Assembly (NCBI RefSeq): GCF_000276665.1
Contig: NW_004955463.1
Location: 11,003,284-11,067,283 of the forward strand
From: Chinchilla lanigera
Lineage: Eukaryota > Chordata > Mammalia > Rodentia > Chinchillidae
Length of the DNA: 64,000 nt
Direction of reading: 5' to 3'
Position 1 is the first letter of the stretch; each line of letters begins with the position of its first letter. Below, piece after piece: positions 1 through 12,232 of this stretch. Position numbers and translations under genes: made by a program. The notes under the pieces are model-generated. The model did no database searches. It saw nothing but the letters and a program-made list of their open reading frames with translations, and had not been told where the DNA came from.

Positions 1-615
1 CACATAATCTCCCAAACAATTATCAACTCTCCATTTTGTACTAGGGAATTTTCTTTCTCATCTAAATGACTTACATCACAACAACAAAAAAAAACATCTG
101 ACTTTTATTTTTGCTTACAGTGGTGATTTATTTTTGTGGTAGCAGAATATTCCACTCTAATGGCATATTGTTTGTTTTGAGCTGAAGAAAATTGAGAAGT
201 ATCTGACAGAAGATAAGCTCTCTGCCCTTTCTATCTCTACCAGTAATAACAGAAGGGTTACTAACCACCACAGACAATAATAAATCTTCACCAGTCTGGA
301 AACAGCACCAGAAGAAGCTCCATAACAAACCATCCTAAATAGTTCTTGTCTACCTTTATTTTCCCCATGTATTTGCTTTGTCACTATTTTCTATTCCTAG
401 AAGCTATTGTTACCTTTCTATAAAATAATTCTTCTTCATTAGATGTACAGAAGTTCATATTCTAACTACCCCTATGAGTGGGAAGCTCCTACTTCAGGAG
501 CCTCCAGGCTTCCTACATATATATCTGTTACTGATGTGCATAAAACTCTGCCTGTTTTTTCTCTTGTTAACCTATATTTTGTCAGTCACAATTGCAGGCT
601 CACAACCAATGAATC
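1..615. other. No gene seen; left edge up to the L1 insertion
   Basis: AT-rich sequence with no recognisable exon, RNA gene or repeat family. The open frames here are short and show no domain. The L1 insertion site begins at 616. Confidence 0.5.
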
Positions 616-1228
616 TAAAAGGAATAGATGTGCAGAAACTTTTCAGTAGGATGAGATCCCAGTTGTTGATTCTTTCAAGTGTTTCACGTGCAATTTGGTT
701 TTTATTCATGAACTCTCTGNNNNNNNNNNNNNNNNNNNNNNNNNNNNNNNNNNNNNNNNNNNNNNNNNNNNNNNNNNNNNNNNNNNNNNNNNNNNNNNNN
801 NNNNNNNNNNNNNNNNNNNNNNNNNNNNNNNNNNNNNNNNNNNNNNNNNNNNNNNNNNNNNNNNNNNNNNNNNNNNNNNNNNNNNNNNNNNNNNNNNNNN
901 NNNNNNNNNNNNNNNNNNNNNNNNNNNNNNNNNNNNNNNNNNNNNNNNNNNNNNNNNNNNNNNNNNNNNNNNNNNNNNNNNNNNNNNNNNNNNNNNNNNN
1001 NNNNNNNNNNNNNNNNNNNNNNNNNNNNNNNNNNNNNNNNNNNNNNNNNNNNNNNNNNNNNNNNNNNNNNNNNNNNNNNNNNNNNNNNNNNNNNNNNNNN
1101 NNNNNNNNNNNNNNNNNNNNNNNNNNNNNNNNNNNNNNNNNNNNNNNNNNNNNNNNNNCCTCCTTTTATCCTTAAAATAAAAAAAAATAAAAATAAAAAA
1201 AAATAAAATAAAATAAAAGGAATAGATG
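616..1228 (+). mobile_element. L1 insertion with inverted 5' part, containing an assembly gap
   Basis: A 15-bp direct repeat, TAAAAGGAATAGATG, lies at 616-630 and 1214-1228 and brackets the insertion. Directly after the left copy, 631-719 matches antisense L1 ORF2 and is closely similar to 49015-49095 of this window (shared core CCCAGTTGTTGATTCTTT). On the right, 1159-1213 ends in an A-rich (AAATA)n tail, the 3' end of a plus-oriented insertion. An antisense left part joined to a sense tail is the twin-priming (5' inversion) product known for L1. The middle is hidden in a 439-base run of N. Confidence 0.75.
720..1158. other. Assembly gap (439 N)
   Basis: Run of N inside the L1 insertion. Any open frame drawn through it is an artefact. 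Confidence 1.
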
Positions 1229-3718
1229 AAAAGTTCCTCTCTCTCCTTCTCTCTTTCCTTCCTTCCCTCCTTTTTCTGTACAATACAATTGTCTTAGCTG
1301 GATTCTCAACATCCCAAACCATGTATCTTGATGCCCTAGTTCTCAGACTTTGGTTTGCTTTTCTCTTCTACTTAAACTCTGAATTAGGTGTTCTCATGGC
1401 TTAAATTCTGTGTACATGGTATTAGAGCCCAAAATTATTTCTCTCATTCAGACATATCATCTAAATATAGGATTTGGAAGTAAAACTCTTAAACTGTGCT
1501 TGCAATACTGAAAAGACTTCTGACTGGTCATGGTTCAGATTCTCACTTAGGCTGCCTTTCCAACAGCTTCATCCTTTCTAGTCATAAAAAAAAGAAATTT
1601 AGAGTAAATACCCATATATAAGGATAAAACCTTTTATGTTTTAAAAATAATTACTGTACAGTGGGCAGCTAGATGCAAAATTAAAACTAAAATACTGAGA
1701 ATAATATATGAGAAAACTGGAAAAATCAAGTAATAGTTAAAAATAAAAAAGTTAGAACTCCAATAAAGTTAAAAGGTTATGCATTAAAAATAAAAAGATG
1801 AAAGAGATGAGATTTAAAATAAGAGATAAAGAGCAAGAAGCCAGTGTGATAAAAGGTTAAACACATAAAAGAAGAGAAAATTAAAAATTAAGTTAAAAGG
1901 CTAAAACCCGTGGAAGAAAAAGTTAAATAGGTAAAAGAGAAATGGATTAGGATTAAGAATGAAATGAGGAACCTAAAATGCAAAGTTAAAGAAATGCTAA
2001 TCCAAAAAGGTAAAAGTGATTAGGAAAAAATAGTTTAAATGGAAATGAAGATGAAAAGCTCAAGTGTTAAAGAAGTAGACTGCCTTAGAAAAATGGGAAA
2101 ATCTTATATAACAGTTGGCCAGGACCAAGAACTTTAACATATTCCCTAGGCATCCCCAAGTACTTCCATCATTTTTCTTCCTCAGATGAAACCTACACTA
2201 AAAGCAATAGCTGCCCTGAGGTGTTCTACATATAAAAAGCCCTGCCACGAGACTGCTTTTGTGTGGGAAATCTGTCGATTTGTGTACCTTAACAGTGGCA
2301 CTAAACTCCAAGTTGACACAAGTGTCACAGAGTTAGTCTCTGGAACACTGTAAGGGGGAAATGCAAGGTATGGACTTGATACCCATTGAATACATTTGTT
2401 AGTTTGGAGATTATTTTTTTTCATTTATTATTTCTTTTTCATCTTTGTTTATTCATGAAGTGGCCAGAGATAATTTGCATTTTGAGGAGGAAATAGTTTC
2501 CCTGAACTTGGAGGCTTACAGAGACAGCAAGTCAGGAATCACACAACAGCATACTACAAGGCAAGAGCACTAAGTGTGAGCCTTGTCTTCTGACATCGAC
2601 TGAGAAACTATGTGTTAACATTCACAAGACAGTAGGCAGAACTCCAAGTGGATAAGAGGAAATCTTCCAGAAGTTTTGCAACGAAGCCCATCTGCCTGAC
2701 CTGTGTTGCTGGGTTCTGTGAATTAATGTAGCAAAAAAAGAAATGTCTATGAGGCACTCTGTGCTATTTCAATATACTCCCTTCCTATTTCCTGCTTGCC
2801 CTGCCATATGCAATCTATCTCATAGCCATTTGCACCGCCACCTTGTGACCTTGCCAGTGCAGGTAAGAAATGAGAAATTTTTAGGGCAGTTGCACTCCCT
2901 GGATTTTCATGGCCGTGGCATAAAAATGTTTAGTGCAGGTGCTTTCTGAGCAGTGAACTGGTAAGTAAGGATTGTAGAGTGCTGTGAGCCACAAAATCAC
3001 CTTTGTGCCTACGAGGGGCTCTCTCAGCCAGAGGCCAGCATAGTGAGTAAATACCAAAGTTGGCAAAAGAATTATTGAATCCTGTGCCATCATTAGAGAA
3101 TTCTCCCTTCTGAGCTGTTCCAGACCTTGCAATTAAAAAAAAAAGTGATTAGCTTTACATTGACCTAAGAATGGTGCATTTTATAACAAAGGGTAAATGT
3201 GGCCTTGAAATCCCTTTGCAATTAAAAGAAACATCACAGTTCATTGGCAAACCAGAGTGTTTGACATTGAAACAACTTTGGAAGGAAGAGGTGATGACAA
3301 TCACAGTCTTGCCAGCCTCTGCTTCCCACAAACTTGAACTTCCCTAATGTATAGAGTTGATTATTCTGGCCGCTGAGGTCTTCAAAAAGAGAAACAACAA
3401 GGCATGAAGGGAGAATTAATAAGGGCAACAGAATGAAGACAGAAAAACATTACAGCTAATGGACATAGACTAAAAAGACATTGTTATACAGACTCAAAAT
3501 TTTTTAAAAATAATAAACCATGAATGAAATAGAACTTAAAAGGTGTACATTAGCTTCTGTATAGTGGGCTCATGTTTCTTCTGACCTCCTCTTCCTTTGC
3601 ATCTGTTTTGTTTTCTTGTCTTTGTAAAAAGCTGAACTCAAAGCTTCCTTCAAGACTTTTCATCTCCAGGTGACAACAACATAATAAGACTCTTTGTCTT
3701 TCACTTAACAAATACCAT
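1229..3718. other. No gene seen; CT-rich stretch and A-rich block
   Basis: A CT-rich stretch lies at about 1237-1277 and a purine-rich block, listed separately, at about 1640-2050. The rest is unique-looking AT-rich sequence. No open frame has a domain or a plausible exon structure. Confidence 0.5.
1640..2050. repeat. Degenerate A-rich repeat with a GTTAAAAGGT-like motif
   Basis: About 400 bp of almost pure A/G/T with recurring variants of AGTTAAAAGGT (about 1768, 1851, 1892, 1920, 1984 and 2007) at irregular spacing. It has no coding sense. It may be an old minisatellite or the A-rich part of an unrecognised retroelement. Confidence 0.45.
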
Positions 3719-4096
3719 TGTTATGGTTTGTGTCTAGATATTCCCCCAGCCTCATGCAGTCATAGGGTCTTTTTGGAGGTGGCTGAATCTACAATCTGTA
3801 ATTGATTCATGGCCGGATGTTGGGACGAAAAGTGTGAATGCTATACACCCCACCCTAGGGAGGGTAACCTGCATACTATATAAGGGCCAGAGAAAGGCTT
3901 GTCCCTCCATTATTGCTTTTGCTGTCTTCCTTTTACCATGAATTGTCCTCTGCCCTGCCACCCTGCCTTAGAACCAACTGATTATGGACTTAAACCTCTA
4001 CAAACCCTGAGCTAGGTAAACCTCTCTCCCTTTAACTTTGGGTGTTGGTATTTGGTCTCAGCAATGAAAAAAAAAAAAAAAAAAAAAACTATGACA
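3719..4096 (+). mobile_element. MaLR-like solo LTR
   Basis: Starts TGTTATGGTTTGTGTCTAGA and ends in TGACA. Inside are the marks of this family: a 'gattcatgg' box, a CT-rich stretch before 'ccatgaattgtcctctgcc', 'gactgat..ggact..aaacctctacaaa', and the end block 'gggtgttggtatttggtctcagcaatga'. The last about 20 bp, normally 'gagaaaagtaactaag', is replaced by about 22 A. The flanks ACCAT and ATTAT are only a weak 5-bp duplication. No coding capacity. Confidence 0.75.
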
Positions 4097-5132
4097 ATTA
4101 TTTAGTGCTTGCTAGCTAAAATCTTGGACATTGAAAGTACTAATTACAACCAGTTCTCATGTTGAATATATGCTCTGTGCAATACCTTGGATATTTTAGA
4201 ACAAACAATAACTTCCTGAGGGAAATGCTGGCCCAGGCTTGCTTTATAAAGAACTTCTGCACTCCTCAGCTGGTGGCAGAGTTTATCTAGATACCATCCT
4301 CCTTTCCTCTGTAGAAGCTGAATAGTATTTTATTTAGCATTTTTATCAATTTGTCATTCACCTAAATATTAGCTCTGTTGGTAGAGAAGTTATAACTGAC
4401 ATTCTTCCTCTATCTGCTGTTAATATCTGAATGATGTTTACATGTAAAGGAGACAATATAAAGAAAAAGCGTACCATACAAAACAGGCTATCATTTATGC
4501 CAAAAGAAATATGGGAACAAAAGTAATTTTTAGAAATTTCTATGCCTATTTTAATGAAATCTCTCCTGGTTTTGAACTCCATTATAGAGCCTCAGGGTCT
4601 GGATTAGCACACTGTAAGACTTTTGCATGAGGAAAACATCTTATATGTTTAAGTGTGGACTAATTAGTAAGTGCTAACAAGAAACTCATGGGAAACAGTG
4701 GGACCATGATCTCAGAAGGCACTAGCCAAGAATACCGAGGGTACAGAGATCTAGCAAGATGAGGGTAACCTCCAGAAATGTTGTTGAAAATCGAGTGATG
4801 GGTAGAATATCATAAGCCACTCCCCCAAGAGCTTCCCCTACATTCAGTTTCTGCTGTGGGAAAGGATGTGAAGAAAGACCATCCTGTAGGAAATGTGCAT
4901 TGTGTGTTGCCTCTCAGGTGCCTCAACTACCAATTTTGAGAGTGAGATCAGCTCCTGTACAATACAAAAGAAGTTGACAGAAGAGTCCTTGTGTGTCACC
5001 TGACTCTGCTGCATGCACTGATCCTAGTGGCTGCTACTGGAATTCTTTTTAGGGAGGAGAGACACAAATAACTTTGGTACCTATTGATTTTTTAACAGAA
5101 TGCCAGAGAAAATAGACCAGTAGGACTGGTAT
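4097..5132. other. No gene seen
   Basis: Unique-looking sequence between two LTRs. Nothing recognised. Confidence 0.45.
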
Positions 5133-5548
5133 GTTTGTTATGTAAAGGGTCAGCCAGAAAGCTTTCATGTTGAAAACCTAGTTGCCAGCTTCTGAAGTGA
5201 TTAGATCACAAGGGTTCTAACATTATCAGTGGATCGATCCACTGATGAGAAAATAATTTGATGACAATACTAGGAGATGATGAAAAGAGGAAGTGGAGCC
5301 TGATTGAAGGACTGGATTGAGGGGTTATAACCTTGGGAACTATATCTGGTCCTCTGGTTCCTGGTCCCTCCCTCACTTTGGCCCTTCCCTTCTTTTTCTG
5401 CTTCCTGGCTGACTTGAGGTAAGCAGCCTTCTTTTGCCATGCCTTTCTACCATGACCAAAGAGATGAATCCATGAATCAACTAACTTCACTTTTCTAAGT
5501 TGTTTATGACAGGTATTTGTGTCACAGTGACAGAAAGTTGACCAATAA
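5133..5548 (+). mobile_element. Older MaLR/MST-like solo LTR
   Basis: Carries the LTR landmarks 'cttctgaagtgattagatcacaagggttct', 'cagtggatcgatccactgatgag', 'ttctgcttcctggctgacttgagg' and the end block 'gtatttgtgtcacagtgacagaaagttgaccaata'. It is more diverged than the TGTTATGG family at 3719, 8421, 20775, 31584 and 42265. Ends are approximate. Confidence 0.65.
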
Positions 5549-7481
5549 AAGTGCTGTCAACTTTAATGTGAACCTAACATTGCCCTACAAAAGATCATCC
5601 TATCCATACCATCTTAATGAGAACGTGTGCTCATGCTGACAACAATGTAGAATAAAACCCAGTAGTAAGGATACAAACAATTTTCCCAAGAACTGAGAAA
5701 ATCAGACTCTTTGATCAAACACCTTCATATGTCAAATCTACATTTGTCATCTGCTACCAATTTCAGCAAACCAAGAATAGAAGAACTAATCAAGTAAACA
5801 AATTACTTCTAATGAGCTTACCACCTTATTTGCACCCTCATTTAAAGGAAAAGTAGCTGACATCACATAAGAATTTAAAAAGGAAAGAGAAAGGCTCATA
5901 ATACTATTTGTTTCTTGTTTTTTATAACCTAAAGATAATGACATTGGAAACAGTCTGGGCAAATCTGGGGACATTTGTATTTTTTTCATGTTCTTTACTC
6001 AGCCATTACAAGGACAAGTTAGGGAAGCTTAATTAGAGGAGGGACTCAGCATGACATATTTGTGTCTTAGTTGGATGCAAAATCTCACCTAATTCCCAAC
6101 ATTGTTCAATGATAAATATTTAACAGGAAGCCATGCAGAGATGGAAAGTATTCAACTCAGAGGAAGATGTAGCACACCAGGCCAACAGTTAAGCCAAATT
6201 ACTACATTCTGCAATAGGAGGCAGCAGTTTTATAAACAAATTGACAGAAAAATTGAACCACCTCACAAAGAGCGTGGAGTGCTGGAAATATCCATCTTCA
6301 GGCTTGAATTATATTTGCTTAAACATGTAAAACATGTATTTTCACATAGCGAGAGGTTTTCACTTAAGCATGTATAAACATTTTATTTAAACATTTCTCA
6401 CATTTAAACATATATAAATATATTTTACACTAAAGGGGAAAAGTCCTGGGTAATGGGGATAAACCTTGAAAAATCAGAGCTATTTCTATTATCCCCTGCC
6501 ACAGGTAGGAAGCCCTGAAATGAATGATGTCATGTACTCTGACAAACAGACAGAATGAGCCCACCCTCGAGGGCTGATGTGCTCAGAATCTTCTCCACAG
6601 CTGGGCTCATCTGTCTCGCCAACATTGGTCATTCAGAGAGCTGAAGACTGGGGATTTCACAGTGTTTCTGGGCTGCAGTTTTCACTGTATAGATCATTTC
6701 ATAAACAATCAAAGGAGAGATCCTGAGAAGCTATTTGCTGATTTCCCTGCTTTTGGGTTCTCTTTTAAATACATGAAAGGAGCTTCTATCATTATGGCAG
6801 CTCTCTTTAATCTTAAGAAGGAAAGGTAGTTCTTGTATTTGTTTGGCATGTGAGATTTCCACCTACAGAATCCCCTAAAGCAAGGAAATAATAAACAAAT
6901 GCCAATGATAAGACCTATTGTGAAGATTTCCAAGTATCTAAGCTATTTCTTTCCTTCTAGTTTTCTTTCTTTCACCTCTTTACCCTTTCTCTCTGCACCT
7001 GTCTCCATGAAGGGAGGCTAAGCATGATCACTTTGTGGTGATCATTTTTACCAGTGACAGAAAAAGACAGCAGCATCCAGTTACCTTTGATGCTGCCCCC
7101 ACCTCTTTAGTGTTTCTACTCCATGAGGGACCTAAGAGTTGAGCTGAGGGCAGCTATGACCACACTAGGGAAAGATTTATAGCATGTTTCTTCTTTCTGC
7201 TTAAAATTCCTCAGCTATGCACATATTCTGGCAGATACTTGTGAAATAGAATAGCTTCAATTCATTTGAATTAGAGTCTTTCTCCTCTCCTATAAAAAAG
7301 AAAGAAGAGTCACTCAATTCCAGTGACATTTAGCTCATAGTAATCACATCATTCAGTGAATTCTTAAACTTTTCTAAGCTAGCGACACTATCCTTGCTAG
7401 TTTTCAACACAGATTTATGGAGCAGTATGTACACACCATTTGTATACATTAAAGATTTAATATTTTTAGAAGCATCTAAGT
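5549..7481. other. No gene seen
   Basis: Unique-looking sequence, including a short AT-rich palindromic patch near 6320-6430 ('aaacatgtaaaacatgt..aaacatatataaatata'). No exon or repeat identified. Confidence 0.4.
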
Positions 7482-7738
7482 AACATAAACAGTAATAATA
7501 ATAATAGCTAACATATTTTTAGAGTACTGTGTCAGATACTGTTCTAAACATTGTACCTATGCACTGACTTGATATACACAACAGTTCTGTGTGATGAATT
7601 GCATTATCCACATTTAATAAAGGAAAAAACTGAGAAAGGTAGAGTTATTTGCCTGAGGACCCATGCAGTGGAAGTGGCAAAGACAGCATTTACACCTGGG
7701 TAGATGCTCTCCAGATTCTGAGCTCTTAATGAAACAAA
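7482..7738 (+). mobile_element. MIR SINE
   Basis: Reads like MIR in sense: 'aataatagctaacat', 'gtcagatactgttctaaacattgtacc', 'aaaaaactgagaaaggtagagttatttgcc', 'gcatttacacctgggtagatgctctccag'. This ancient tRNA-derived SINE is heavily diverged, as expected for its age. Confidence 0.75.
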
Positions 7739-8415
7739 GAAATGAAGGAAATGAAAACATCTTTGAGAGAGAACCGGAAATAGATCTAGCAGGGGAAATC
7801 ATTGAAAGAGTAATAAATACACAGTTGCCTACTTTTTGCTTAGTGCAGTAAGATGGTGCAGGATAAACTTAATCATACAGGGTACAGATGTCTCCCTCCA
7901 GAGCAAAAGGAGTATGAGGGGTGGGGCAGCTCGGGTGTTAGGACAGGAATGCCAGAATCCAGGGACAAATGAAGGAATGGAGAGAGGAGGGAATACAGGT
8001 GTCCTGTGTTAAAGATGCACTTAAAGGAGAAGAGCCCATTGAAGCTGAGATCAAATTCATAGACAGCTTAACAGAGCAATGAAAGCTAAGATCCAGTACC
8101 CAGAAGATTCTATGGGGCAAAAATAACACCATTCTCAAGGGTCTTCAAGCTATGCTCATGAGAGAAAGCAAGAGCTCATCTGCAGGAAACTCAGACCCAC
8201 ACTAGAAGGCTTGGGGACAGGTGATGTGAAGAGCCAGTTTCAGCCGTGTGGAGGACTGACAGCTGCTAAGATTTAGCCTTAAATTTTCCCAGGTTATATT
8301 TTGCTGTCTCTCATTCACAGAAATCAGAGCAATCCTGTTTGAATATAAGTCATAAAAGTGATTTCTCTTCTTCTCCAGCTCCCCCCATGGCTTCTGGTCT
8401 GGTCCTCATTGCTGT
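7739..8415. other. No gene seen
   Basis: Unique-looking, moderately GC sequence with nothing recognised. Confidence 0.4.
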
Positions 8416-8824
8416 GCTGTTGTTATGGTTGACACATTGTGTCAACTTGGGGAGTCTAGAGGTTTGGCTAAGTGACTCAGCAGGGAGCCAGGGTGCTTAC
8501 TTTGTGTAATCCTGAGCCTGTGGAAGAGGAGGGCATGGAGATTATGTGAGAGCTACATGCCCCTTAGGTGGGGGTAGCCTGTTTACAACGTAAGGCAGGG
8601 AAAGAGGCTGCCTGCCGTGATTCCTCCCTTTTGTTCTGGCTGCTTTGCTGTTCGGCTGCCATTCCCCACTTTGCTCTTGTCATTTTGTTGTCTTCTGCCT
8701 CGGAGCCAGCCACATATGGACTATAACCTCCACAAACTGTAAGCTGAATAAACCTTTCCTTCCTTCATTTTGGGCGTTGGGTATTTTGTCTCAGCAATGA
8801 GAGAAAAGTAACTAAGACAGCTGT
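8416..8824 (+). mobile_element. MaLR-like solo LTR with perfect 5-bp TSD
   Basis: The LTR is 8421-8819 (399 bp), starting TGTTATGGTTGACACA and ending AACTAAGACA. The 5-bp GCTGT flanks it at 8416-8420 and 8820-8824. A 5-bp duplication and TG..CA ends are expected for ERVL-MaLR integration. The 3' part has 'taaacctttccttcc' and 'gggtattttgtctcagcaatgagag'. With one LTR and no internal sequence, it is a solo LTR from recombination. Confidence 0.85.
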
Positions 8825-8994
8825 GCGCACACTGACCTAGGAGCTCTGTAGGTCTGCTAAGTGCACTGCCTGCCTCAGGCCATGGCATCTTCCATCCCGT
8901 TTGCCTTGAATTCTGTTTCCTGGTACAGTAGTAGTGCTCATGTTCTCTCCTGTTTATGATCTCTGCTCCAGTGCATCCTTATTCTGAGACTTCC

Positions 8995-9195
8995 TCCTTC
9001 TGTCTCTTCTGCTTGCTCTAAGCGGCCCGGCCCATAATTACACCACTATCTGGCCTGTTATGTGTTTGTTTTCTTTACCTCTTTCCACCTGAACACCAGC
9101 TGCATAATGATAGCCACTCTGTTCTCACTGTATCTCAAGCACTTAGAGTAGCATCAAGCACACGGTAAACATTCAACAGTAACTGATGAATGAGC
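8995..9195 (+). mobile_element. L2 3' end fragment
   Basis: The 3' part, 'gtatctcaagcacttagagtagcatcaagcacacggtaaacattcaacagtaactgatgaatga', matches the conserved end of L2 (role of 'gcctggcacatagtaggtgctcaataaa..gaatga'). The upstream boundary is uncertain. Confidence 0.6.
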
Positions 9196-9199
9196 AAAT

Positions 9200-10044
9200 G
9201 CACGAGGAGCTGCTGAAACATTTGAATAGTGGGCAAGGGAACTAAAAGGTAGAAAAACATTTGTTTTATTAGTTTAGCGTAGTAGAGTGCGCACCCTGAG
9301 GCTGAATTCAGTGCATAGTCTTGTTGTGTTTAATCTGCACAGTATTTTTCAATATAAAACCTATATGTAAATATCAAGGGACTTCAAATAAAAATCCAGA
9401 GCTCTGGCTTTTCTTTCTACAAGTTAAAAGATTTGGCACCCATTGGATGCATATACTCATGTTTCAACAATTGTCTGAATTTGAACTTGAGCATGAGCTG
9501 CTCTTCTAGGGCCGGACCTGTATCCTGCAGCGTGCATACACTCCTAGTGATCCCCCAACTTCGTGCCCAAGTGTCACTTGCCGTATACCATGGTTATGAC
9601 ACTATTCTATACACTAAGGCAGAGAAATATTCCTCTGTACCCAGGTCTCTGTCAAGAGCAGAAAAGCAAAATGTAAGAGTGACATGATTAAAGAAAAATG
9701 AGACACGGCATATTTCTTTGTAGATGTGTAGAAATCCCCCTGTCTAAAATGCCAGCATTGGGCCTCTGTGTCACATCTGTTACCTCTCTGGCCTCTGTAG
9801 TCACTGCAGTTTGCCATGCTTGTGCTTTACCCCAAGTAGACTATGCAGGGAAACGGTAAGCTGAGACTGGACGCCCTCTAAGGATTAGACCTCAGTGGCC
9901 TGAGGATTTAGAATCTTGGCTGAATACTTGTGTCTATTTCTTTGTTTTAGCTTCCACTTCTTGATTATTTTGTCCTTAGATTTAGTCTCCTAGAAATGTC
10001 CCACTGGAAAGAACTGTATTTCATTTAACAGCGGGAAATCTACA
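9200..10044. other. No gene seen
   Basis: Unique-looking. The overlapping short open frames at 9321-9687 lack domains and splice context. Confidence 0.4.
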
Positions 10045-10258
10045 ACTCATTACTAAGCACTATGCACCTTGATCACCTTATGTGAATGAGCTTACTCAAT
10101 CTCCCTCACCTCCCCAAAACTACACAATGATAATTATTACTTAATTTAATAGGTAGGAAAATAGAGACACAGACAGAAAAATAACATCAGATGCATGGGA
10201 GCTAGTAAATGGCAGAGCTTCAGTTTAAAGCAAGGCCCACTGGGCTCCAAACCCCATC
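10045..10258 (+). mobile_element. MIR SINE
   Basis: Sense MIR: 'ctaagcactatgcacc', 'ggtaggaaaatagagacacagacag', 'gggagctagtaaatggcagagcttcagtttaaagcaaggcccactgggctccaaa'. Diverged and incomplete at the ends. Confidence 0.7.
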
Positions 10259-10402
10259 CTCATGGCCACCTGCCAGTTTGCCTTTCCTGCACAGAGGTGC
10301 AGCCCTTCATTGCAGACATTTGTTTAAGAGGTGGAATAGAGATTTTTAAAATAGTAGCAGGATGTTGATCAGCATCCCTGGCCTCTTTTCATTTGATACT
10401 AG

Positions 10403-10407
<5 letters not shown>

Positions 10408-10450
<43 letters not shown>
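10408..10450. repeat. (AC)n microsatellite
   Basis: Uninterrupted AC dinucleotide repeat of about 21 units, probably length-polymorphic. Confidence 0.98.
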
Positions 10451-10453
<3 letters not shown>

Positions 10454-12007
10454 GCAACCAACAACTTCCCCAGACAAAGCCAGATGTTGTCTGGGAGAAC
10501 AAAGCAGCCTTTGTTTGAGAATCACTGCACTAAAAGAGAATCTAAAATTTGCCTGACTTGTCTTGGCTAATGTCTCAGAAGACAGGTGGCCTAAAGAAAA
10601 AGTGTACTTTGTAAAAATAGAGGTATAACTTTTAAGAAAAAAAAATTGGGATTAGTCCCCAAATTGGGGCATACTGACAAGAAATGAACTGGGGGCACAG
10701 AGAGAGAGGCAGTAGTGATTGTCAATCAATTTTCATCATGATTTCCTCCTCGAGCAATCATGTTGCAATTTAAGCACAGCCACTCACGGTACTAATCTTG
10801 GTTGATTTGAGCATGAACCACAGGCAAAGATGACTTCAGAAGTTCATGGAACAAAGACAAGATGCTAAAAGTACAAAAATAGCCTAGCAATGCACAATTA
10901 ATTAATTGGCAAACTGGTTGGTTTAATTATTAGGTAGAATTAAAATATGAATTTACAATTTCACTTTATGAGGTAAATTTTTTTATATCAAAATATTCAT
11001 AAAAGAGTACAAGAGTCAAATTTTGATCATCCAGGCCTAACCTTCCTACAGCCCTATTGCTTCTTATGCAGTGTCTCTACCCAGAACTGTATGTGCATGG
11101 TGACCTTCGCTACGGAGTAAGCATGCCATATTTTTAAGAGTTTGGTTCAGTAATATCTCATAGCAGGTAGTAAGTGCTATTTCAGTTTCATTGAGCAATG
11201 GTGACTTCTAGATTTAGTATTACTTGTAAGATTTAGATTCAATACTATATTTTATATTTCATAAAAATAAATATTTATTGAAATACCTGAAGGAGATTTC
11301 AGTAAGATGAAAACAATTGGCAGAGAACAGTGAAATATAGCTAAAGCCCCTTTTGTGTATATTTGAGCACGCCTTGCTTTACTGAGGGAAGAATAATAGC
11401 ATGCATGGGGTTTCGCAAAATAATATTTATTATTTGGAAACTATTTGCCAAAAAGCCTGTATATGAGAAGGGTAATAGGAGCCACAGTGGCTTGGATAAT
11501 ACTCTTGCTTTCAAGTAAGAGTGGCAATCTCAAATGACTGCTCAATAAAGAAAATTTATGAGAACAGTTCTTAGGTGCTGCAAAAAATCTAAATGCATTC
11601 TTAATAACCAGGATTTAAGGAAGATGGAGACCAGGGCAGCATGGAGATCCTGACAGAAGGAGTCTAGCAAATTCCCTAGAGTTGTTGGCAAAATTTAGTC
11701 TTTGTTCCCCAGCTCTGAGATCCTTGGGTCAAATCAACTTCCTGAACCAAATTCTAACCCCTGGGGAAATCAACTTGTCCAAGAGGTCAGGAGCCCTTGG
11801 TACAAATGTAAGTATGGGGGAACTGACTAGTGCTTAAAGACAGGTTAGTACCCAGTGAAGGAAGTGCAAGCAAGCAGGCTGATATACATCTCAGTTTATA
11901 ATTTGGGATACAGGTTAAAGTAGAAAAAAGAAATGGATCAAACCTGTATTAAATACAGAGAGACACAGGAATTCAAGAGTAATAAGACTGCAAGACTACA
12001 GAATCAC
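10451..12007. other. No gene seen
   Basis: Unique-looking, AT-rich sequence with nothing recognised. Confidence 0.4.
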
Positions 12008-12232
12008 AGTAAAGGTCACAGCTCTGAAACAAGCCTGCTGTGTTCAAATTCTAGTTCCGCCACATTCTAGCTAGTAGCTTAACCTCTCTATCCTTCAGTT
12101 TCTCCATTTGTAAGAAGATTTCAATAGTATCTGACTAATAGCGCTATTGTGAAGATTCAAGAATCAACATATCAAACGTTTTTAAAGACTGCTTGGCGCA
12201 TAGAAAATGCTAGCTTTCTAGTATTAAAATGT
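12008..12232 (-). mobile_element. MIR SINE
   Basis: Antisense MIR: 'attctagttccgccacattctagctagtagc', 'ttaacctctctatccttcagtttctccatttgtaag', 'gactgcttggcgcatagaaaatgctagct'. The order matches the reverse complement of the family core. Confidence 0.75.

Noticed and set aside
474..1322. Open frames of 161-233 codons around 474-1322
   Set aside because: Their length comes from the 439 N of the assembly gap.
10408..10450. Regularly spaced repeats as a possible CRISPR array (here and at 21537, 22201, 58739)
   Set aside because: Simple microsatellites in a mammalian genome; no direct repeat with unique spacers anywhere.
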